From Stramenopiles sp. TOSAG23-6 (taxonomy: Eukaryota > Sar), in assembly GCA_900128565.1 (NCBI GenBank), contig LT636045.1, forward strand, positions 1 through 19,801: a DNA stretch of 19,801 bases, written 5' to 3'. The notes beneath the pieces are model-generated. The model was not told where the DNA came from. It saw only the letters and a list, made by a program, of their open reading frames with translations, and searched no databases. The position numbers were made by a program, and so were the translations under genes. Shown in pieces: positions 15,955 to 19,801 of this stretch (within the stretch, counting starts at the first letter, position 1; each line of letters opens with the position of its first letter).

Positions 15955-18930
15955 TTATAGATCTTCCATTACATCCGCACCTGCTCTCCAACCGCAGTAA
16001 GGACACCACATGCTCGGTTGAATCATTTCATGTTTATGAGACTTTATACGCTCTAATATTGATTTTATTTTGTTAGTTGCCGCGACTGTTCGATCGCCTA
16101 TCAAACCTCTTTCAAGAAGCATTGCTTTATGTTCTCTCGCTTTTTTTAACTCACTCCAAAGTAATTTCACACAATTTCGTAATCTATCACTTCGAGTTTT
16201 CAATTCTTCGTCAGTTAAACCAATGCAAAAACTATTGTGGACGCTGAAAATAAGTCTACAATATGGACTTCCGCATCTTGCCCATCTTTGTAGATCATTC
16301 CGAAGAGAAATCGCACGAATGTCGTCTTCTGCTATTTTTTGGAACCCAGGAATATCTGATATACTACTAAATGTAGAATTTGGCTTTGATGCTTTGAAGC
16401 ACTGATTGAATCGGAATTTGCGGTATAATGGTTTGTCTCGGTCATCTTCACACCATCCTCCATTTATTTCGGTAGGAGAACCATCTCCCCAATAGTATAA
16501 CTCATTATTAAGTTGAGGGATCGAATGTGTATCACATGTTTCTTCTTTGTCCATGTGCTTACTCTCTTTCATATCTTTAGTGTCTTTATTTTCTTCATTG
16601 ATTTCTCTGTTACTTTCATTTACACGCATAGCAATTTTGACATCTATCATCTGTGATAGTTTATGAGCTTCAAGAGATTTTGATATTTCGTCCATCTTTT
16701 GCTTGTTGAAATTTGACAAGGGACCCAATATATTATTTGTATCGCTTTTAAGAACTTTCTCTTCTGGCGTTTTGACCTTCCCGTGTTTTTGAATGTAAAC
16801 ATCTTGGGATGTTTCATTAGAGTTCTTAAATGAAATAATTGGCGATTCAATACCACCTTTAGTGCCCTCACTATTTTCTATATGTTTCAAAAGCGTTTTC
16901 GACACCTGATCATTAAGTTTCTCTGCATTTTGTAAATTTTGTAGTGTCTTTTCATTCTCTGTAAGTGGTCGCAAACCTTGATGCATTGGAATTTCTGCGA
17001 TACCTTCATTTGTCAATGATGGAGGCAACAAAGTATGTTTTTCATCTTTATCTTTGTATTTGTTTACTTCCTTTGGGTCTTCTTTGTTGAAAGCAGCAGA
17101 AGATAATTCTAATTTATTCACATTATGATCTGTATCTGTTGTACTTTGTAGCATTGGTAAAGACTTTGATTGTGTATCGATAACAGACTGAATACCCAAA
17201 ATTTGCATTTTACGTTTTTTTCGTAGCTCTGCAGCCATCTTGTTTTTCTTATTTGCCAATTTAGATCTGCCATTTCCAACCTTTTGTGTTGCTATACTTT
17301 CTTCAATTTGCCGGTCCCTTTCTTTCTTTTGTTCGATTTTACGTTTATTCTTTTCTAAACGATCCTTTCGAGCCTTCTTTCGAGCCTCTGCATGCTTTTG
17401 GGCGCGTTTTTTACGAATTTCTTCGTTTTTCTGTCGCTCATTTGTTTCTGCTTCTCGGAGTGCATTTTCAATCTTTTGTTTTTGGGGATTTATAGAACTT
17501 TTTGTCGATGCTGTTTCCATTGACGATAAATTCTCAACGTGCCCCCCACTTTGATTTTCACTCGGAGGCGTGTCTGGTGTTCCAGCATACTCTGCAACTA
17601 CAAGTGCGGCCTTTTCTCTTAATGATAAACATAATGCCTCTTCATCCCTTGCTTCTTTAATAGCAACTTTTTTTCGTTTCTTCTGAGCATTTGTTTTGAG
17701 AGTTTTCAATTCTTTAACCAATGCAGCGCGTTTATCGATTGCTACTTGGTGTCTTGCCACACACGCTGCAAAGTGTGCTACCGACGAAAATTTCATTGCA
17801 TCAACAGCACAAATTACCGAAGCCGACGCAGCCTTGGCTGCAGCAGTTGAAATCTCTTTCTCAAGCTTAGAATTATCAACCTTTGGAGGTGGCGGAGTTG
17901 GTGGTCGCGGGGGTGGGGGTAACGGAGGCTTGCCTGGTACAGTATACACTTTTACTACTTTATATGGACAATGTAAAATATCTGTGACGACCCCAACTAC
18001 ATTATGATCCAACCAACGGTGGTATTTTCTTGATGTTTCTGTAGGTCGCGACATGAGGGATTTATAATTATTAATTGCAGCTATAACACGTTTTCTATGA
18101 TGAATAAATGCATCAGATAAATGATTATATGAAGATTGAAATTTTCTTTCATCGCTTTCATTTTCAAATTTGGGAGCACAATCATTTGTCTGAAATTGTT
18201 CATTGCTTTGAGCTTTCATTTTACCATTTGATTTGGAAATACCATTCTTGACTTTTTGTTCGAGTACACCGGTGTCGTTATCGGGTTTAGCCTTATCACC
18301 AACGTATGACATATCTTCTTTTGAATCAAAAACCACTTTACTACTTTCCACTTTTATATTACTATTTTCTTTCACATTTAGGTTTACTTTATCTGCTGTA
18401 AAACTTTCATCAACTGTTGTCGCATCATCGATAGTTTCTTTCACTAAAATATTATCTACGCTAACTTTATCCAATTGATCATCTTTCACTGAAATATTAT
18501 CTATGCTAACTTTATCTAATTGATCATCTGCCCAAGCAAAAATATCTTCAAAATCTGAGACATCTATAAGGATATGCGAGATACGCCTTAAATTTACACT
18601 AGCAAAAACCGCTGCACCCTTTGCTACCATAGCAGCCGATGAAAGTGCCGATTTGACCAATTTAGTCTGTTCTAACTTTATCTTCTCTCTATGTTTTTTT
18701 CTCATAATTGCAAAATTCTTACGAGCAGCTCGACCACGTTGAATTGATTGTATAACTATAATTTTATATATTCTAAAGTTTTCCAATGCTTGTTGCCGTT
18801 CCTTCTTCCATTCATTATGTGCATCAGGAACGTACTCAATCTCCAATTCACCCGTGTGATCAGAGAAAGAAATAATATCCCCAATACACAAACTTATGTC
18901 TTCAGCATTTGTACTACTGGAATCGTGCAT
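15955..18930 (-). CDS. Large charged IQ-motif protein with polyproline and zinc-ribbon-like C-terminus (5' end uncertain)
   Basis: No known full-length family is recognised. From the first in-frame ATG (18930) it has 991 residues. The same frame stays open upstream to about 19066, but only from a GTG. Residue ~60 begins a textbook IQ motif, IQSIQRGRAAR, a calmodulin-type light-chain binding site. A short tandem repeat (DQLDKVS.DNI.VK) follows at about residues 134-163. A proline run (PPLPPPPRPPTPPPP) lies near residue 340. A long Lys/Arg/Glu helix (RKKRAQKHAEARKKARK) suggests coiled coil and basic binding. Toward the end are CGSPYC and finally WCPYCGW before the stop, which could bind zinc. 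The features suggest a cytoskeletal or signalling scaffold, which is inference. It converges on the oligopeptidase B gene with a 133-bp gap. TTTATT on the plus strand just before the stop gives a minus-strand AATAAA. Confidence 0.8.
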   Translation of the reverse strand: MHDSSSTNAEDISLCIGDIISFSDHTGELEIEYVPDAHNEWKKERQQALENFRIYKIIVIQSIQRGRAARKNFAIMRKKHREKIKLEQTKLVKSALSSAAMVAKGAAVFASVNLRRISHILIDVSDFEDIFAWADDQLDKVSIDNISVKDDQLDKVSVDNILVKETIDDATTVDESFTADKVNLNVKENSNIKVESSKVVFDSKEDMSYVGDKAKPDNDTGVLEQKVKNGISKSNGKMKAQSNEQFQTNDCAPKFENESDERKFQSSYNHLSDAFIHHRKRVIAAINNYKSLMSRPTETSRKYHRWLDHNVVGVVTDILHCPYKVVKVYTVPGKPPLPPPPRPPTPPPPKVDNSKLEKEISTAAAKAASASVICAVDAMKFSSVAHFAACVARHQVAIDKRAALVKELKTLKTNAQKKRKKVAIKEARDEEALCLSLREKAALVVAEYAGTPDTPPSENQSGGHVENLSSMETASTKSSINPQKQKIENALREAETNERQKNEEIRKKRAQKHAEARKKARKDRLEKNKRKIEQKKERDRQIEESIATQKVGNGRSKLANKKNKMAAELRKKRKMQILGIQSVIDTQSKSLPMLQSTTDTDHNVNKLELSSAAFNKEDPKEVNKYKDKDEKHTLLPPSLTNEGIAEIPMHQGLRPLTENEKTLQNLQNAEKLNDQVSKTLLKHIENSEGTKGGIESPIISFKNSNETSQDVYIQKHGKVKTPEEKVLKSDTNNILGPLSNFNKQKMDEISKSLEAHKLSQMIDVKIAMRVNESNREINEENKDTKDMKESKHMDKEETCDTHSIPQLNNELYYWGDGSPTEINGGWCEDDRDKPLYRKFRFNQCFKASKPNSTFSSISDIPGFQKIAEDDIRAISLRNDLQRWARCGSPYCRLIFSVHNSFCIGLTDEELKTRSDRLRNCVKLLWSELKKAREHKAMLLERGLIGDRTVAATNKIKSILERIKSHKHEMIQPSMWCPYCGWRAGADVMEDL
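18441..18530 (-). repeat. 45-bp tandem duplication in the IQ-motif gene
   Basis: Two adjacent copies (18441-18485 and 18486-18530) encode DQLDKVS(I/V)DNI(S/L)VK. They differ at only a few positions and keep the reading frame. Confidence 0.9.
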
Positions 18931-19094
18931 TCGTATCCATACTGGGTGACGATCTCTGAAACAAGCTTTACATGATTTTTGATTGTCTTTATTTGGGTAC
19001 TTGCAGGAATATCGCTCAGAAGACCTTGAAGATGCCACTCTAAACCAGTTGGACCTTCGTAGTCTTCAGTTCCTTTTTTCAACGAAGTCATCAC

Positions 19095-19589
19095 TATCGT
19101 AATAATCTAAGGCGTTTCTTGAACTTTGTAGATAATATTGAGGAGTAAGACTTGTGCAATACCGTGAGTAAGTAATCAAAATAAAAGAAGCAACGTTTGC
19201 CGCATTTGAAATCAAATTGAAATATACAGATTTCAAAAGAAAAATGTAACTTGAATTTCAAGCCCTTGTAAAAGATGGACGAGGATGGGTTCAATAACAA
19301 ATTTTATTGATGAAACGTTAATTAATAACGGACTTGTTAACTGCTCGTAGCTCGTGTCGGTGTGTATCCCGGTATTTTGAAACTCGGTCTAGGATTCTCA
19401 GCACAAATTTAAGATTTAAATTTTTTAAATATAAAGTTAAAGAGTATAGTGTAATTTGACCATTATTATCTAAAATGTACTACATCTGTTTTTTGCTACA
19501 TTGTCGTATATTCTTTTTTAATGTTATACAGACGCATTTTTTTGGAAAATATGTTTTTTTTTTGTAGTTTTTGTATTCAGAAAGCAAAG
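19095..19589. other. AT-rich intergenic region, no recognised gene
   Basis: This stretch lies upstream of the IQ-motif gene and downstream of the partial gene at the window end. It probably holds the promoter of the former. It contains GCTCGTAGCTCGTG (a near-direct repeat, about 19341-19354), a small inverted repeat CGTTA/TAACG at 19315-19329, and T runs near 19554-19564. A 68-residue minus-strand frame (19094-19300) looks like low-complexity chance coding and is not called. Confidence 0.5.
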
Positions 19590-19801
19590 TTAAATTCTGA
19601 TTAAATTCGCGCCGTTGAAGTCTAGTTGAAGTGATGTTTGATTCTTAAGAATATCCTCCATAGCATAATAAGTACATGGATTCTCTAATAAGGAGGTAGT
19701 GAGTGTATTTATGTAATATAGAATAGTATCAGCTCGGCTTAGTTGATGGTAGGTTTCACGTGGGGATAACTGCGTTCGCAAATCTTCTTCTAAGTATTTA
19801 G
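19590..19801 (-). CDS. C-terminal end of an unrecognised protein (5' truncated by window edge)
   Basis: On the minus strand a frame is open from the window edge to a TAA at 19590-19592, about 70 codons. It lacks an ATG near its left end, so it probably continues outside. The residues (LRTQLSPRETYHQLSRADTI, ENPCTYYAMEDILKNQTSL) have a normal mixed composition, unlike the surrounding AT-rich noise. No domain is recognised. A chance open frame is possible at this length. Confidence 0.45.
   Translation of the reverse strand, partial: KYLEEDLRTQLSPRETYHQLSRADTILYYINTLTTSLLENPCTYYAMEDILKNQTSLQLDFNGANLIRI

Noticed and set aside
17240-17554. Phe/Ser-rich plus-strand open frame opposite the IQ-motif gene
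   Set aside because: The FFF/SFF-rich composition is the complement of the Lys/Glu/Arg-rich helix on the minus strand, so it is a shadow.
19094-19300. 68-residue minus-strand open frame upstream of the IQ-motif gene
   Set aside because: It is Phe/Leu/Lys-rich and AT-driven, lacks any motif, and lies where a promoter is expected. An exon there cannot be excluded but is not supported.

Overview
This window is nuclear DNA from an AT-rich, gene-dense and intron-poor unicellular eukaryote. The evidence is that subunits of the eukaryote-only HOPS tethering complex and DNA polymerase delta are encoded, that genes lie as separate units on both strands with short gaps, that one clear spliceosomal intron is visible (GTATGT donor, CTAAC branch site, TAG acceptor), and that AATAAA signals follow several stop codons. 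A protist such as a stramenopile alga fits the long intronless genes and frequent signal peptides. That lineage guess is weak and rests on style rather than a marker gene. No bacterial operons, CRISPR arrays, transposases, rRNA or tRNA genes were seen.

Layout from left to right. (1) 1-2328 (+): the 3' part of a long coiled-coil gene with histidine-rich 55-residue repeats and a C-terminal PH domain, cut by the window edge. (2) 2448-5486 (-): a Trf4/TUTase-like nucleotidyltransferase that unusually starts with a signal peptide and carries a central membrane segment. (3) 5670-8495 (-): a VPS39/Vam6-like HOPS subunit whose C-terminal zinc site is degenerate. (4) 8913-9537 (+): a small two-exon gene for an unrecognised, probably secreted or membrane-anchored acidic protein. 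(5) 9731-11089 (-): a secreted von Willebrand factor A protein with Gly/Ser and polyproline tracts. (6) 11645-13114 (-): POLD2, the B-subunit of DNA polymerase delta, with a 59-bp tandem duplication across its stop codon. (7) 13367-15821 (+): oligopeptidase B, intact except for one ambiguous base (n at 13746) that looks like a spurious insertion. (8) 15955-18930 or further (-): a large, charged IQ-motif protein with polyproline and zinc-ribbon-like ends, whose 5' end is not settled. (9) 19590-19801 (-): the C-terminal end of another gene leaving the window.

The genes do not form a pathway. They cover vesicle tethering, DNA replication, peptide breakdown, RNA tailing and cytoskeletal or scaffold-like proteins. 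Several intergenic regions hold palindromes, and the heptamer TGGTCAG/CTGACCA recurs just upstream of three genes. That makes it a candidate shared promoter element. The most unusual items are the secretory-pathway nucleotidyltransferase with an unassigned C-terminal domain, the palindromic promoter motifs, and the stop-codon duplication in POLD2.

Several reading frames open to GTG or TTG codons. Because this is eukaryotic DNA, ATG starts were chosen, which shortens some proteins and in two cases places the start directly at a signal peptide.
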